64,000 nt of DNA. It comes from Bradyrhizobium ontarionense (GTDB lineage Bacteria > Pseudomonadota > Alphaproteobacteria > Rhizobiales > Xanthobacteraceae). Location of the stretch: positions 5,146,001 to 5,210,000 of the forward strand of contig NZ_CP088156.1 of the NCBI RefSeq assembly GCF_021088345.1, given 5' to 3'. Position numbers and translations under genes: made by a program. This document shows, in pieces, positions 51,703-63,513 of the stretch (positions are counted from its first letter, which is position 1; every line of letters begins with the position of its first letter). The notes under the pieces were generated by a model. The model was not told the DNA's origin, searched no databases, and saw only the letters and a list, made by a program, of their open reading frames with translations.

Positions 51703-52785
51703 TTGACAGAGCAGGACGAGACGCCGCGCCCCGGCAAGATGTTCGTCTCGATCGTTGTGCCCTGCTGCAACGAGGAAGAGGGCCTGCGCGAATTTCATCG
51801 CCAGATGACGACCGCCGCAGGCGCACTGTGCGGCCAGAAGTTCGAGCTGATTCTGGTCGATGACGGCTCTACCGACAACACCTGGAAGGTCATCAACGAG
51901 CTGCTCGCCGAGGACCGCAACGTCGTCGCCGTCCGGCTGGCGCGAAACCACGGCCATCAACTGGCCCTCACCGCCGGGCTGTCCATCGTGCGCGGCGATC
52001 TGGTTCTGGTGATCGACGCCGATCTGCAGGACCCCCCGGAGCTGCTGACGCCGATGTATGAGATGATGGCGCGGGAAGGCGCCGACGTCGTCTATGGTCA
52101 GCGCCGCAGCCGCGCCGGTGAGACCCACTTCAAGAAGTGGTCGGCCGAAGCCTTCTACCGTCTCCTCGCCAGGATCACGCGCGTCCATATCCCGGTCGAT
52201 ACCGGAGATTTCCGGTTGATGAGCCGTCGCATCTCGGACCAGCTGGTCCAGATGCCGGAGCATGATCGCTTCATCCGCGGGATGGTGGCCTGGCTCGGCT
52301 ACAAGCAGGTCGCCTACGAATACGACCGCAATCCGCGCTTCGCCGGCAGCACCAAGTACCCGCTGTTGAAAATGATCAGCTTCGCCGCCGACGCGCTGAT
52401 CAGCTTTTCGATGGTCCCGCTGCGGATCGCGACCTATGTCGGCGCGCTGCTGACGACCGGGCTCACCTTCGTCGGCATTGCCGCTGTCATCAGCTGGATT
52501 TTCTCCGGCACCGTGCCCGGCTGGACCAGCTTGACGCTGCTGGTCGTGATGATCTCGTCGGTTCAGCTTCTGGTGCTCGGCCTGATCGGCGAATATGTCG
52601 GCCGGATCTACATCCAGTCGAAGAACAGGCCGCTGTTTCTGATCTCGCAGATTCACCGGCGCGGCCGCGTGCCGCACTTGTCGACGGATTCGCAGGACGA
52701 CACCGAGAAGACGCCGCTCAAGACGTTGCTGGCACGATCGGGACCCGAGATACGCCGCTCCCTTTACGAGGAGACGTCCTCATGA
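51703..52785 (+). CDS. Family 2 glycosyltransferase with C-terminal membrane anchor (GtrB/DPM1-like)
   Basis: 360 residues from TTG 51703 (ATG at 51739 possible). GT-A domain: SIVVPCCNEEEGLREF, ILVDDGSTDNTWKVI and VIDADLQDPPELL (DxD metal site), then FRLMSRRISDQL. Two transmembrane helices follow (about residues 235-310). Such enzymes transfer a sugar to undecaprenyl phosphate for later use by GT-C enzymes; a candidate GT-C lies two genes away. The stop overlaps the next methyltransferase (ATGA). Confidence 0.92.
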   Translation: MTEQDETPRPGKMFVSIVVPCCNEEEGLREFHRQMTTAAGALCGQKFELILVDDGSTDNTWKVINELLAEDRNVVAVRLARNHGHQLALTAGLSIVRGDLVLVIDADLQDPPELLTPMYEMMAREGADVVYGQRRSRAGETHFKKWSAEAFYRLLARITRVHIPVDTGDFRLMSRRISDQLVQMPEHDRFIRGMVAWLGYKQVAYEYDRNPRFAGSTKYPLLKMISFAADALISFSMVPLRIATYVGALLTTGLTFVGIAAVISWIFSGTVPGWTSLTLLVVMISSVQLLVLGLIGEYVGRIYIQSKNRPLFLISQIHRRGRVPHLSTDSQDDTEKTPLKTLLARSGPEIRRSLYEETSS

Positions 52786-53381
52786 AGGCGATGCTGAAAC
52801 ATCCGGCGCTGTATCAGGCGTACCAGAACGCCGGCGGCTTCTTCGGCGCGCGGATCAAGGCGATCAGGGACTATCTGACGCTGCGCCCGGGAATGCGGAT
52901 CATCGATATCGGATGCGGGCCCGGCTATATCCTGCGCCATCTGCCGGAAGGCATCGACTACACGGGCTTCGACGTCGACGAGGCCTATATCGCGCATGCC
53001 CGGCGATCGTTCGGCCATCTCGGGGCATTTCACTGCCGCCACTTCGACGCGGCCGCGGCTCGCGAGTTGGCCGGTGCCGATGTCGTCATGATGAACGGCG
53101 TCCTGCACCACATTGCCGATGACGAACTGAAAACCACCCTCGCCGATATCCGCGACGTCCTCGCAGATGATGGCGTTCTGTTCACCCTCGACGGTTGCTA
53201 TTGCGATGGACAGTCACGCATCGCGAAATGGCTCCTCGACAACGATCGCGGCAACTTCATCCGCGACCGCGATGGCTATCATCACCTGCTGCGCAGCGCC
53301 TTCGCGCGCGTGAACCTCGTCATTCGCGACAACTACTCTCGTGTGCCCTATACGTTCGCGATCGGCGTGTCACAGAAATAA
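52782..53381 (+). CDS. Class I SAM-dependent methyltransferase coupled to the glycosyltransferase
   Basis: 199 residues. SAM motif I is IIDIGCGPGYILRHLPEGID; then FDVDEAYIAHARRSFG and MNGVLHHIADDELKTTL. The ATG overlaps the glycosyltransferase stop, so the two are made together and may act on the same glycan or lipid. The acceptor is unknown. Confidence 0.9.
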   Translation: MKAMLKHPALYQAYQNAGGFFGARIKAIRDYLTLRPGMRIIDIGCGPGYILRHLPEGIDYTGFDVDEAYIAHARRSFGHLGAFHCRHFDAAAARELAGADVVMMNGVLHHIADDELKTTLADIRDVLADDGVLFTLDGCYCDGQSRIAKWLLDNDRGNFIRDRDGYHHLLRSAFARVNLVIRDNYSRVPYTFAIGVSQK

Positions 53382-53382
53382 G

Positions 53383-54900
53383 TCATTCCGTCCGCTCCAG
53401 GATGTCGACTCCTTCGACCGACCCCACCGGACGATAGGGTCTGAGAAGCTGCAGCAGTTCGGCATCGGCGCGGGCCCAATCGCCCCATCCGTCGCGCAGA
53501 TTGTCGACCAGCACGACGTCGGGCGGCAGTTTCCTGAAATCCTCGATCAACCAGCTGCGCTCCAGCGCCAGATGCTCGTTCAGCCTGGCATTGGTCGGCG
53601 CATCGACCGACGTTCTTTCGCGCGTGAGCCGCACGAATGCGCGAATCCACAAATTCTCCTGGCGTGAAACCCAGACGCCGCCGATATCGCGCACCAGCGG
53701 ATGTCCGATCGCCGCCTCGCTGCTCAGGACCAACAACCGCGGATGCGGCTTGAGCCCGGCGAGCGCCTCGCGCAGCGGACCGACCTGGATCCGGGTATTG
53801 AACCACTGCAGCCCAAGCGCGAAAGCCGCGGTCAACAGCAGGACGGTCGACGCGCGAGATCCGCGAAGCGGGGCGCTCGAGCCGCCCCCCGTCATCGCCG
53901 CGTAGCCCATGGCGAGCATGGCGACGGCGACCATCGGATAGGAATGATACGGCCAGCCGCGTCGCTGCAGGAAGAACGAGATCGCGAATCCGATCGACGC
54001 AACGACCGTGACCAGCAGCAACCCGTCACGCCTGCCGCTGCGCCACGTCAGCGCGACCGACGCGAGCGCAATGACGAGGAGAAGCGTCGCCGCATTCAGA
54101 AAGATGACGGGCAGCGACATCGACCACGACAAATAGGTGTCGCGCACCAGCGGATAGGTCACGGTGAAGTATTCGGGATAGAGCAGATACGTCCCGAGAC
54201 TCACGACAGCCACGACGCCGCCAGCAATGATGTTTTCCGGCGCAAAAGCCAAATGCCAGGTGCGCGATCGAATGACGCTCGCCAGGATGCAGAGCGCCGC
54301 CGGACACGCAAAGAACGGCTTGAAGGCGAGAGTGACCCCGACGCCGACGCCGGCAATGATGACGGCCCATGCGGGGACCGCCTCGCGATTGCCGCGCAAC
54401 GCATACACGGCGAGCGCCGGCAGGAAGGTGAGCGTCGCGATATGCTCGCGCTGGCCGAAGACGTGCATCGGCAGGATCGTCACGACGGCTGCAGCCCAGA
54501 TCGCAAACGGCCCCCAGCTGACCTCGGTCGACCTCGGCGACAGCAGGATGATGCGCCACGTCGCGAACAATGACGCCGCCGCAAGCGCCAGCAGCTGCGC
54601 GTCGATGACATGTCGCGGATCGACATGCAGCGCACGCCCCAGCGCAACGCCGGGCAGATACGCGAAGGCCGCCATCGGCGGATTGATTTCGATGATGTCG
54701 CGATAGAGCCGCTGGCCATCGAGCATGCGCTCACCGACAACAAGCAGCCAGCTCACGTCGGTGTTCAGGGGCACGACCTGACGCATCAGGATCGCGACGA
54801 CGAACACGGCACCGATCAGGAGCCACGGCGCCCAGGCCAGGCGTGCATGACCCGTCGGGGCCGGCGTCTGGTGGACTACGGCGTCGATCGGCGAGCTCAT
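53383..54900 (-). CDS. Multi-spanning GT-C-like membrane protein
   Basis: 505 residues with roughly 11-12 hydrophobic helices. The first periplasmic loop has NTDVSWLLVVGERMLDGQRL and IIEINPPMAAFAYL, where the Asp after helix 1 matches the catalytic acid of GT-C glycosyltransferases such as ArnT/DPM-dependent mannosyltransferases. The C-terminal 130 residues are soluble. It converges on the GT2/methyltransferase pair (1-base gap). It may use the lipid-linked sugar made by the GT2. Confidence 0.75.
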   Translation of the reverse strand: MSSPIDAVVHQTPAPTGHARLAWAPWLLIGAVFVVAILMRQVVPLNTDVSWLLVVGERMLDGQRLYRDIIEINPPMAAFAYLPGVALGRALHVDPRHVIDAQLLALAAASLFATWRIILLSPRSTEVSWGPFAIWAAAVVTILPMHVFGQREHIATLTFLPALAVYALRGNREAVPAWAVIIAGVGVGVTLAFKPFFACPAALCILASVIRSRTWHLAFAPENIIAGGVVAVVSLGTYLLYPEYFTVTYPLVRDTYLSWSMSLPVIFLNAATLLLVIALASVALTWRSGRRDGLLLVTVVASIGFAISFFLQRRGWPYHSYPMVAVAMLAMGYAAMTGGGSSAPLRGSRASTVLLLTAAFALGLQWFNTRIQVGPLREALAGLKPHPRLLVLSSEAAIGHPLVRDIGGVWVSRQENLWIRAFVRLTRERTSVDAPTNARLNEHLALERSWLIEDFRKLPPDVVLVDNLRDGWGDWARADAELLQLLRPYRPVGSVEGVDILERTE

Positions 54901-55025
54901 GGGACCGTCCTCGAAGGAAATCGTCCCACCCTAGCTGAGGTTGGTTAAGGCGCGATTTTGCATCACAGCCCGACGCCGAAGACCGCGACGAGCTGCGGCC
55001 GACAATGGGTCGAAAGGCCGGTCAC

Positions 55026-55059
55026 AAAAAGGCGCCGGATCCGATCCGGTTCCGGCGCC
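55026..55059 (-). terminator. Rho-independent terminator after grpE
   Basis: On the minus strand GGCGCCGGA pairs with TCCGGCGCC and is followed by T5, about 50 bases beyond the grpE stop. Confidence 0.88.
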
Positions 55060-55111
55060 CCTCATTTTGCTCGAACGTCTGGTCGCGTAGAGCCATCAAT
55101 GGATGGCTGTC

Positions 55112-55732
55112 TCAGGCCGCGCTGTTCGACTGATCGTTGTTCGCAGCCGGGGCCTGCTTGGCGCCACCCTTGGAGACGCCGACCAGCGCCGGGCGCAGAA
55201 TGCGCTCGCCGATCATGAAGCCGGCCTGCACGACCTGCACCACGGTGCCGGACGGAACGGACGGATCGGGGACCTCGTACATCGCCTGCTGGAAGTTGGG
55301 GTCGAACTTCTGCCCCGTGGGATCGAACTTCTTGACGCCGTTCTTCTCGAGCGTGTTGAGCAGCGAGCGTTCGGTGAGCTCGACACCCTCGATCAATGCC
55401 TTGAGACCGGCATCGGCATTGGCACGCGTCTCGGCCGGCACCGCGTCGAGCGCGCGCTGCAGATTGTCGGCAATGTCGAGCACGTCGCGTGCGAAGCCAG
55501 TGATGGCGTACAGCCGCGCATCAGCCACCTCGCGGGCGGTGCGCTTGCGCAGATTCTCCATCTCCGCCAGCGTGCGCAGCATCTTGTCGCGCGCTTCGGC
55601 CGCTTCCTTGGCCAGAGCCTCAGCTGAGCCGGTCTCGGGGTCGTCGGGCATGATGTACGGTTTGGAGACGACGGGTTCGCTGGCCTGCGCCGGGTTGTCC
55701 GGATCATTCTTCTGCAGGTCGGGATCGGTCAT
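55112..55732 (-). CDS. grpE: Nucleotide exchange factor GrpE
   Basis: Releases ADP from DnaK. 206 residues: a disordered acidic N-terminus, a long coiled coil ([20 protein letters not shown]) and the C-terminal beta domain ([40 protein letters not shown]). It is downstream of hrcA on the same strand, a common pairing, and far from dnaKJ (about 6.8 kb). Confidence 0.96.
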   Translation of the reverse strand: MTDPDLQKNDPDNPAQASEPVVSKPYIMPDDPETGSAEALAKEAAEARDKMLRTLAEMENLRKRTAREVADARLYAITGFARDVLDIADNLQRALDAVPAETRANADAGLKALIEGVELTERSLLNTLEKNGVKKFDPTGQKFDPNFQQAMYEVPDPSVPSGTVVQVVQAGFMIGERILRPALVGVSKGGAKQAPAANNDQSNSAA

Positions 55733-55856
55733 GGACGGACTTCTCGCAAGTTCGGCTGAACGGGTTACAGGATGTCGGTCGGGATATCGTGCTTTGGGCA
55801 GCGAAAATCAAGCGCGGCTAGCGGCTGCGCCGTCGGCGGGTTAACCATGACGCCCG

Positions 55857-56945
55857 TCAGCCCCCCAGCAGACGGCTGACCAGGCGCGCGGCATAGTCGA
55901 CCGTCGGAATGACACGGGCGTAATTCAGCCGGGTCGGGCCGATGACGCCGAGCACACCGACGATGCGACCGGTGGCGTCGGAATAGGGCGAAACGATCGT
56001 CGACGACCCCGACAGCGAGAACAGCTTGTTCTCGGAGCCGATGAAGATGCGGACCCCTTCGGCGCTCTCTGCACGCCCGAGAAGGTCGACGACGCCGCGT
56101 TTGGTCTCGAGATCGTCGAAGAGCCGCCTGACCCGTTCGAGGTCCTCAAGCGCATGCAGATCCTCCAGCAGGTTGGCGTGGCCGCGCACGATGAGCTGAC
56201 GATCGTCGCTGTCACCGCCGGACCAGCTCGCGACCCCAGCGGCGATCACCTTCTGCGTCAGCTGATCGAGCTCGGCACGATCATGCGCCAGCGCCGTCTC
56301 GAGCTCGAGCCGCGCTTCGGCCAGCGTCCGCCCCCGGATCCGGGCATTGAGGAAATTCGACGCCTCGGTCAGCGCCGAGGATGGCACGCCCGGCGGCAGG
56401 GCCAGGACCCGGTTTTCGACCTGTCCGTCCTCGCCGACCAGCACGACCAGCGCACGCTCGGGCTCCAGCCGCACGAACTCGATATGCTTCAATCGGGTGT
56501 TGGATTTGGCCGTCAGGACCACCGCCGCGGCGCGGGTGAGACCCGACAGCCGCGTCAGCGCCTCGTCCAGCGCCGCCTCGACCGACTGCGCGCGCCCGAC
56601 GGACGCGAGCTGGCTCTGGATCGCCTGCCGCTCCGCTTCGGTCATGTCGCCGATCTGCATCAGCGCGTCGACAAAAAACCGCAGCCCGGCCTCGGTCGGC
56701 AGCCGTCCCGCCGAGGTATGCGGCGCATAGATCAGGCCGAGCTGCTCCAGATCGGCCATCACGTTGCGCACCGAAGCCGGCGACAGCGGAACCGCGATCA
56801 GCCGCGAGAGGTTGCGCGACCCGACCGGCTCGCCGGTCGCCAGGTAGCTTTCGACGATCTGACGGAAAATCTCGCGCGATCGCTCGTTGAGCTGCGCCAG
56901 GCCTGCCGGTGGTGTCATCAGATTGATCGGATCGTGGTGGGCCAC
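55857..56945 (-). CDS. hrcA: Heat-inducible transcription repressor HrcA
   Basis: 362 residues from GTG 56945. The N-terminal winged helix [20 protein letters not shown] and [23 protein letters not shown] segment ([18 protein letters not shown]) lead to the GAF-like domain and the C-terminal [16 protein letters not shown]. HrcA represses chaperone genes through CIRCE; no CIRCE was found upstream of dnaK, grpE or hrcA here, so its targets (probably groESL) lie elsewhere. Confidence 0.95.
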   Translation of the reverse strand: MAHHDPINLMTPPAGLAQLNERSREIFRQIVESYLATGEPVGSRNLSRLIAVPLSPASVRNVMADLEQLGLIYAPHTSAGRLPTEAGLRFFVDALMQIGDMTEAERQAIQSQLASVGRAQSVEAALDEALTRLSGLTRAAAVVLTAKSNTRLKHIEFVRLEPERALVVLVGEDGQVENRVLALPPGVPSSALTEASNFLNARIRGRTLAEARLELETALAHDRAELDQLTQKVIAAGVASWSGGDSDDRQLIVRGHANLLEDLHALEDLERVRRLFDDLETKRGVVDLLGRAESAEGVRIFIGSENKLFSLSGSSTIVSPYSDATGRIVGVLGVIGPTRLNYARVIPTVDYAARLVSRLLGG

Positions 56946-57103
56946 CAGAGACTCTCCCGCCTAGTTCCTTATAATCTGTCCATGCGGCAGCTCGGTGGCA
57001 AGCGGGTCATGAGGCTCCCGGCGTGATAAGGCCTTGCCGCTGTCGGCCCCGGCTCCTACAAGGCCGGTAAATGCCTCTTTTGCCCTCTTTCACGGAGAGA
57101 ATC

Positions 57104-57817
57104 ATGCGGCCGAGCCGCCGTGCACCGGATGAACTGCGGGCCGTGAGCCTGGAACGCGGCGTCGTCAAATACGCCGAGGGCTCCTGTCTGGTGAAGTTCG
57201 GCGACACCCATGTTCTGGTCACCGCCACGCTGGAAGACCGGCTGCCGCCCTGGCTCAAGGGCCAGGGGCGCGGCTGGATCACGGCCGAATACGGCATGCT
57301 GCCCCGCGCCACCCTGGAACGGACCCGGCGCGAGGCCTCCGCCGGCAAGCAGACCGGCCGCACGGTCGAGATCCAGCGGCTGATCGGCCGCTCCCTGCGC
57401 ACCGCGATCGACCTGGAAGCCCTCGGCGAGCGCCAGATCACGGTCGATTGCGACGTGCTCCAGGCTGATGGCGGCACCCGCACGGCGTCGATCACCGGGG
57501 CCTGGGTGGCGCTCGCCGATTGCATCACCTGGATGAAGACGCGCAACATGATCAAGACCGAGGTGCTGCGCACCAACGTCGCCGCGATCTCCTGCGGCAT
57601 CTACAACGGTACGCCGGTGCTTGATCTCGATTACGCCGAGGATTCCGAGGCCGAGACCGACGCCAATTTCGTCATGACCGGCGACGGCCGCATCATCGAG
57701 GTGCAGGGCACGGCGGAGAAGACCCCGTTCACCGAGGCCGAGTTCCTGGCGCTGATGGCGCTGGCGCGCAAAGGCGTGGCCCGGCTGGTCGATCTGCAGA
57801 AGATGGCGGTCGCGTGA
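57104..57817 (+). CDS. rph: Ribonuclease PH
   Basis: Phosphorolytic 3'-5' exoribonuclease that trims tRNA 3' ends. 237 residues from ATG 57104, with CGGAGA upstream. Motifs: [58 protein letters not shown] and [20 protein letters not shown]. Divergent from hrcA, and overlapping rdgB by four bases. Confidence 0.96.
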   Translation: MRPSRRAPDELRAVSLERGVVKYAEGSCLVKFGDTHVLVTATLEDRLPPWLKGQGRGWITAEYGMLPRATLERTRREASAGKQTGRTVEIQRLIGRSLRTAIDLEALGERQITVDCDVLQADGGTRTASITGAWVALADCITWMKTRNMIKTEVLRTNVAAISCGIYNGTPVLDLDYAEDSEAETDANFVMTGDGRIIEVQGTAEKTPFTEAEFLALMALARKGVARLVDLQKMAVA

Positions 57818-58458
57818 GCAATCCGCACCGCAAGCTCACCGGTCGCATCGTCATCGCGACCCACAATCCCGGCAAGCTTGCCGAAATGCGCGAGCTGCTG
57901 GCGCCCCACGGCGTCGAGGCGATCTCAGCCGGCGAGCTCGGGCTCGGCGAGCCCGACGAGACCGGCGACACCTTTCACAGCAATGCCCGCATCAAGGCGG
58001 TGGCGGCTGCAGAGGCGGCGCAGCTGCCGGCCTTCGCCGACGATTCAGGAATTGTCGTCCACGCGCTCGACGGCGCACCGGGGATCTATTCGGCCCGCTG
58101 GGCCGGCCCGGACAAGGATTTCACCGCGGCGATGACCCGCATCGAGCGTCTGCTGCAGGAGCGCGGCGCAACGGAACCGGACAAGCGCGGCGCACATTTC
58201 GTCTCGGCGCTGTGCGTGGCCTGGCCGGACCGCCATGTCGAGGAGGTCGAGGCGCGCGTCGACGGCACTTTGGTTTGGCCGCCGCGCGGCAATGCCGGCT
58301 TCGGCTACGACCCGATGTTCCTGCCGGATGGTCACATCAGAACTTTCGGCGAGATGACCAGCATCGAGAAGCACGGCCTGCCGCCGCTCGGCCTCGGCCT
58401 GTCGCATCGGGCGCGCGCCTTCGTGAAGCTCGCGGAGATCTGCCTTGACCAGCGCTGA
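57814..58458 (+). CDS. rdgB: Non-canonical purine NTP pyrophosphatase (HAM1/RdgB)
   Basis: Hydrolyses ITP, dITP and XTP to keep them out of nucleic acids. 214 residues from GTG 57814. [40 protein letters not shown] and [20 protein letters not shown] are family hallmarks, as is [13 protein letters not shown]. Coupled to rph and overlapping hemW. Confidence 0.96.
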   Translation: MSNPHRKLTGRIVIATHNPGKLAEMRELLAPHGVEAISAGELGLGEPDETGDTFHSNARIKAVAAAEAAQLPAFADDSGIVVHALDGAPGIYSARWAGPDKDFTAAMTRIERLLQERGATEPDKRGAHFVSALCVAWPDRHVEEVEARVDGTLVWPPRGNAGFGYDPMFLPDGHIRTFGEMTSIEKHGLPPLGLGLSHRARAFVKLAEICLDQR

Positions 58459-59602
58459 GACGAACGCGTTCGGCGTCTACGTGCACTGGCCGTTCTGCCT
58501 GTCGAAATGTCCCTATTGCGACTTCAACAGCCATGTCCGGCATGCCGCTATCGACCAGGACCGTTTCGCCCGCGCGTTTGCCAAGGAGATCGAGACCACC
58601 GCCGCGCGCACGGGACCGCGCGATGTCACCTCGATCTTTCTCGGTGGCGGCACGCCGTCACTGATGCAGCCGCAAACCGTCGGCGCCATCCTGGATGCGA
58701 TCGGCAAGCACTGGCGCGTTGCCGGCGATGTCGAGGTGACGCTGGAGGCCAACCCGACCAGCGTCGAGGCAACGCGATTTGCCGGCTATCGCGCAGCCGG
58801 CGTCAACCGCGTCTCGCTCGGCGTCCAGGCGATGGACGACGCGTCGCTGAAGATGCTGGGCCGTCTGCACACGGCCGAGGAGGCGATGAAAGCCGTCGCC
58901 ATCGCACGCAGCGCCTTCGATCGCTATTCGTTCGACCTGATCTATGCCCGGCCCGACCAGACGCCTGCGATGTGGACCGAGGAGCTGACGCGCGCGATCG
59001 GCGAGGCGGCCGAGCATCTGTCGCTCTACCAGCTCACGATCGAGGAGGGCACGCCGTTCTTCGGGCTGCACGCCGCCGGCAAGCTGAAGACGCCCGATGA
59101 AGGTCTGGCGCGCACTTTGTACGACGTGACGCAGGACGTCTGCAGCCGCCACGGATTGCCGGCCTACGAGATCTCCAACCACGCCCGCCCCGGCGCGGAA
59201 TGCCGGCACAACCTGGTCTATTGGCGTGGCCAGGAATATGCCGGCATCGGTCCCGGCGCCCACGGACGGCTCGACATCGACGGCATCCGGCACGCAACGG
59301 CGACCGACAAGCGGCCTGAAGCCTGGCTGATGCGGGTCGAGTCCAACGGGCACGGCGTGATGACCGACGATCAGCTCAATCGCGAAGAGCGCGCCGACGA
59401 ATTCCTGCTGATGGGGCTGCGCCTTGCTGAAGGCATCGACCCGCGGCGCTATGCTGCGATCTCGGGACGCGCGCTCGATCCGCGCCGCATCGCCCTGCTG
59501 CGCGACGAGGGCGCCATCGCCGTCGAGACTGACGGACGATTGCGCGTGACGCTGGAAGGCTTTCCGGTGCTGGACGCCGTCGTCGCCGATCTCGCCGCCT
59601 GA
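58445..59602 (+). CDS. hemW: Heme chaperone HemW (radical SAM)
   Basis: 385 residues from TTG 58445, overlapping rdgB by 14 bases. The radical-SAM motif is [10 protein letters not shown] (C-x3-C-x2-C) followed by [28 protein letters not shown] and [10 protein letters not shown] are typical. HemW binds heme and passes it to respiratory proteins; older annotation as oxygen-independent coproporphyrinogen oxidase is usually wrong for this type because the extra HemN Cys is missing. Confidence 0.93.
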   Translation: MTSAETNAFGVYVHWPFCLSKCPYCDFNSHVRHAAIDQDRFARAFAKEIETTAARTGPRDVTSIFLGGGTPSLMQPQTVGAILDAIGKHWRVAGDVEVTLEANPTSVEATRFAGYRAAGVNRVSLGVQAMDDASLKMLGRLHTAEEAMKAVAIARSAFDRYSFDLIYARPDQTPAMWTEELTRAIGEAAEHLSLYQLTIEEGTPFFGLHAAGKLKTPDEGLARTLYDVTQDVCSRHGLPAYEISNHARPGAECRHNLVYWRGQEYAGIGPGAHGRLDIDGIRHATATDKRPEAWLMRVESNGHGVMTDDQLNREERADEFLLMGLRLAEGIDPRRYAAISGRALDPRRIALLRDEGAIAVETDGRLRVTLEGFPVLDAVVADLAA

Positions 59603-59620
59603 GGGCGCAGACGGCAACAG

Positions 59621-60820
59621 CTACGTGGCGCTGAAGCTCTTCGGTGCACCGGTAACGGCCTGCCCGCCACCCGGACCGACGCGCATCACGGCAAGCCCGC
59701 GCTCGTTGGTGCCGTCGCTGCGGAAGCGGAACAGCCCATCGATGCCGGCAAAGCCGGACGCATTCGTCAGCACGTCCGGCGCGAAACGCTGGTTGCCTTG
59801 CGTCCGCGCCAGCGCGGCCACCAGCGCCACCGCATCATAAGCGAGAGTCGCCGTGCGCACCGGATCGCCGCCGAACCGTGTCCGGTAGCGGCCGGCGAAA
59901 GCGCGGAAGCCGGAGGGATCCGGCGCAGCATACAGGCCGCCCTGCAGGCTGGCGCTCGCATAGACCCGCGGATTGTCCCACAGTCCGGTGCCGAGCATCT
60001 GAATGTTGCGGAGGTTGGCACCGGCCGCGGTCAGTGCATCGGCGGTCGCCACGACCGAATCGCCGTCATCGGCCAGCAGCAGCGCATCGGCGCCGCCGAG
60101 CGACTGCGCCACCGTACGCGCTGGCATGGTGCGGTCGCCGGAATATTTCTCGAACGCCACGATGCGTCCGCCGCGGCGGCTGACGGCGGTCTTGAACGCG
60201 CCCTCCACCACGGTGCCATAGGCGTTGTCGGGCAGCAGCGCCGCAAAGGAGCGTTTGCCGACGCCTGCGGAATAATCGACGATGCGGCTCGCATCGGACT
60301 CCGGCAGGAAGCTCAGCAGATAGACGCCGCGTCCGGCCACGCTCGAATCGGTCGAGAAGGCGATCACCGAGACGTTGCGTGCGCGCGCCACCTGGGCAAC
60401 CGCCGGCACCGAGCCGGCGAACAGCGGCCCGAGAATGATTTCGGCGCCCTCGTCACAGGCCTGCTGGGCGCCTTGCTGCGCGCCCTGTTGACTGCCGGCA
60501 TCGTCCTTGATCAGGAGCTGGATGTTTGGATTCTGAAATTCGGCGAGCGCCATTTCGGCGGCGTTCTTCATGGATTGTGCGGCCACGCCCGCGTTTCCGG
60601 ACGCCGACAGCGGCAGGATCAGGCCGACCTTGACCTGACCATTGCCGGCGACCGCCGGCTGCTGCGGTGGCCCGGCCGGAGCGGCCACCTGCTCGAACGG
60701 ATTTTGAACGCCGGAACAGGCGGACAACAGCGGCGCGCCGACGATCAGACCCAGCGCAGTTCGCCGGGCAACCCAATGGGGTCCCGGACCGTGAGAGTTG
60801 GGATGACGCGGGCCCACCAT
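59621..60820 (-). CDS. LpoA-like lipoprotein / penicillin-binding protein activator
   Basis: 399 residues from ATG 60820. A lipoprotein signal with lipobox LLSAC is visible about 35 residues in. The mature protein has the type 1 periplasmic-binding fold of ABC amino-acid receptors and LpoA: KVGLILPLSASGNAGVAAQS, EMALAEFQNPNIQLLIKDDA, ARNVSVIAFSTDSSVAG and LLPDNAYGTVVEGAFKTAV. In gammaproteobacteria LpoA activates PBP1a; an equivalent role here is inference. Divergent from rsmI, the same arrangement as in many proteobacteria. Confidence 0.87.
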   Translation of the reverse strand: MVGPRHPNSHGPGPHWVARRTALGLIVGAPLLSACSGVQNPFEQVAAPAGPPQQPAVAGNGQVKVGLILPLSASGNAGVAAQSMKNAAEMALAEFQNPNIQLLIKDDAGSQQGAQQGAQQACDEGAEIILGPLFAGSVPAVAQVARARNVSVIAFSTDSSVAGRGVYLLSFLPESDASRIVDYSAGVGKRSFAALLPDNAYGTVVEGAFKTAVSRRGGRIVAFEKYSGDRTMPARTVAQSLGGADALLLADDGDSVVATADALTAAGANLRNIQMLGTGLWDNPRVYASASLQGGLYAAPDPSGFRAFAGRYRTRFGGDPVRTATLAYDAVALVAALARTQGNQRFAPDVLTNASGFAGIDGLFRFRSDGTNERGLAVMRVGPGGGQAVTGAPKSFSAT

Positions 60821-61060
60821 GGCATCTCTTCGTTCGGCCGAGAACGGCCAGAAGTTCCCCAATCGCACTGCCTCCGGGCAATGCGGATTCACTCATATTG
60901 TCGATGAATAGTTAAGCAAAACAAAAGGCTGTCAGAACCACAGAGCCGATCAATTCGACGTTTTGCACGGCATATCCCCTGCTCGCACGAACCCGCTCCC
61001 GCTCGCACCAACACATGAACGGCTGTGGCATTCCCCGAGCCAGAGCTTTAAATTGTCTCG

Positions 61061-62006
<946 letters not shown>

Positions 62007-62020
<14 letters not shown>

Positions 62021-62417
62021 GCGCGCCACACCCGGCAAGCCCGAAAAGCCCGCCGCGCCCGAGCGCGTGGCAGCCTTTCGCACCGGCCTGTCGGCAGAAG
62101 CGCGCGCCGCTGCGCTCTTGATCGCCAAGGGCTATCGCATCCTCGCCAAACGTTTCCGCACGCCACATGGCGAGATCGACATCATCGCGCGCAAGCGCGG
62201 TCTGGTCGCCTTCGTCGAGGTCAAGGCGCGCAGCTCGCTCGACGATGCCGCCTATGCGGTGACGCCACGCCAGCAGCAGCGCATCATCGATGCCGCGCAG
62301 GGCTGGCTGATGGCGCATCCCGAACATGCCGAATTCGAATTGCGCTTCGACGCGATTCTCGTTGCGCCGCGCAGCCTGCCGCACCATCTGATGGCAGCGT
62401 TCGATGCCAGCCCCTGA
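62007..62417 (+). CDS. YraN family (UPF0102) nuclease-like protein
   Basis: 136 residues from ATG 62007. [20 protein letters not shown] followed by FVEVKARSS gives the GEIDxIA...FVEVK arrangement of a PD-(D/E)xK endonuclease fold, and [16 protein letters not shown] follows. Function unproven; it commonly accompanies rsmI. Confidence 0.93.
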
Positions 62418-62441
62418 AACGAGCTCACCCGGGACCTGCCC

Positions 62442-63383
62442 ATGAAACTAAATGTCGCCGTCCAGATGGATCCCATCGCGCGCATCAACATCCGCGGCGA
62501 TTCGACCTTTGCGCTGCTCCTGGAGGCGCAGCGGCGCGGCCATGGCCTGTCCTACTACACGCCCGACAAGCTGTCGCTGCGCGGCGAGGAGCTGTACGCG
62601 CCGGTGCAGGCGCTGACCGTGCGCGATGAGGTCGGCGACCATTTCACCCTCGGCGAGCCCAAGCCGACCGCATTGACCTCATTCGACGTCGTCCTGCTGC
62701 GGCAGGATCCGCCGTTCGATCTCGCCTACATCACCTCGACCCATTTCCTCGAGCGCATCCACCCGAAGACGCTGGTGGTGAATGATCCGGCCAGCGTGCG
62801 CAACGCGCCGGAAAAGCTGTTCGTGATGAACTTCCCGCAGCTGATGCCGCCGACGCTGATCTCGCGCGACATGGACGAGATCAACGCGTTTCGCGCGCAG
62901 CACGGCGCCGTCGTGATGAAGCCGCTGCACGGCCATGGCGGCGCGGCGGTGTTCAGGGTGCTGCCGCAGGACATGAATTTCGGTTCGCTGTTCGACATGT
63001 TCTCGGTCACCTTCAAGGAGCCCTGGGTGATCCAGCGCTTCCTCCCCGAGGTGAAGCATGGCGACAAGCGCATCATCCTGGTCGACGGCGAGTTCGCCGG
63101 CGCCGTCAATCGCGTGCCTGCGGCGGACGATCTGCGCTCCAACATGGTGCGCGGCGGCGCCGCGCAGGCGACCGATCTCAGCCCGCGCGAGCGCGAGATC
63201 TGCGACACGCTCGGCCCGGCGTTGCGCGAACGCGGCCTGCTCCTGGTCGGCATCGACGTCATCGACGGCAATCTCACCGAAATCAACGTGACATCGCCGA
63301 CCGGCATCCGCGCGATCTCACGCCTTGGTGGTCCAGACATCGCGGCGCGCGTATGGGACGTGATCGAGGCCAAGCGGAGCTGA
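62442..63383 (+). CDS. gshB: Glutathione synthase
   Basis: ATP-grasp ligase joining gamma-glutamylcysteine and glycine. 313 residues. [60 protein letters not shown] (ATP-binding) and [20 protein letters not shown] are diagnostic. It starts 24 bases after yraN, so it is likely in the same operon. Confidence 0.97.
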   Translation: MKLNVAVQMDPIARINIRGDSTFALLLEAQRRGHGLSYYTPDKLSLRGEELYAPVQALTVRDEVGDHFTLGEPKPTALTSFDVVLLRQDPPFDLAYITSTHFLERIHPKTLVVNDPASVRNAPEKLFVMNFPQLMPPTLISRDMDEINAFRAQHGAVVMKPLHGHGGAAVFRVLPQDMNFGSLFDMFSVTFKEPWVIQRFLPEVKHGDKRIILVDGEFAGAVNRVPAADDLRSNMVRGGAAQATDLSPREREICDTLGPALRERGLLLVGIDVIDGNLTEINVTSPTGIRAISRLGGPDIAARVWDVIEAKRS

Positions 63384-63513
63384 GCTCGCGGGCGTCGAGT
63401 CCGCATATTGCTGGGGATAAGGCTGACCAGGATGCCGGACAAGCGCGCTCCGGTACGCCTGGTCCGGGCTGAGCCGCTGACGCCGGCGCAATCCGTGTTA
63501 TGACGCAATCCTC

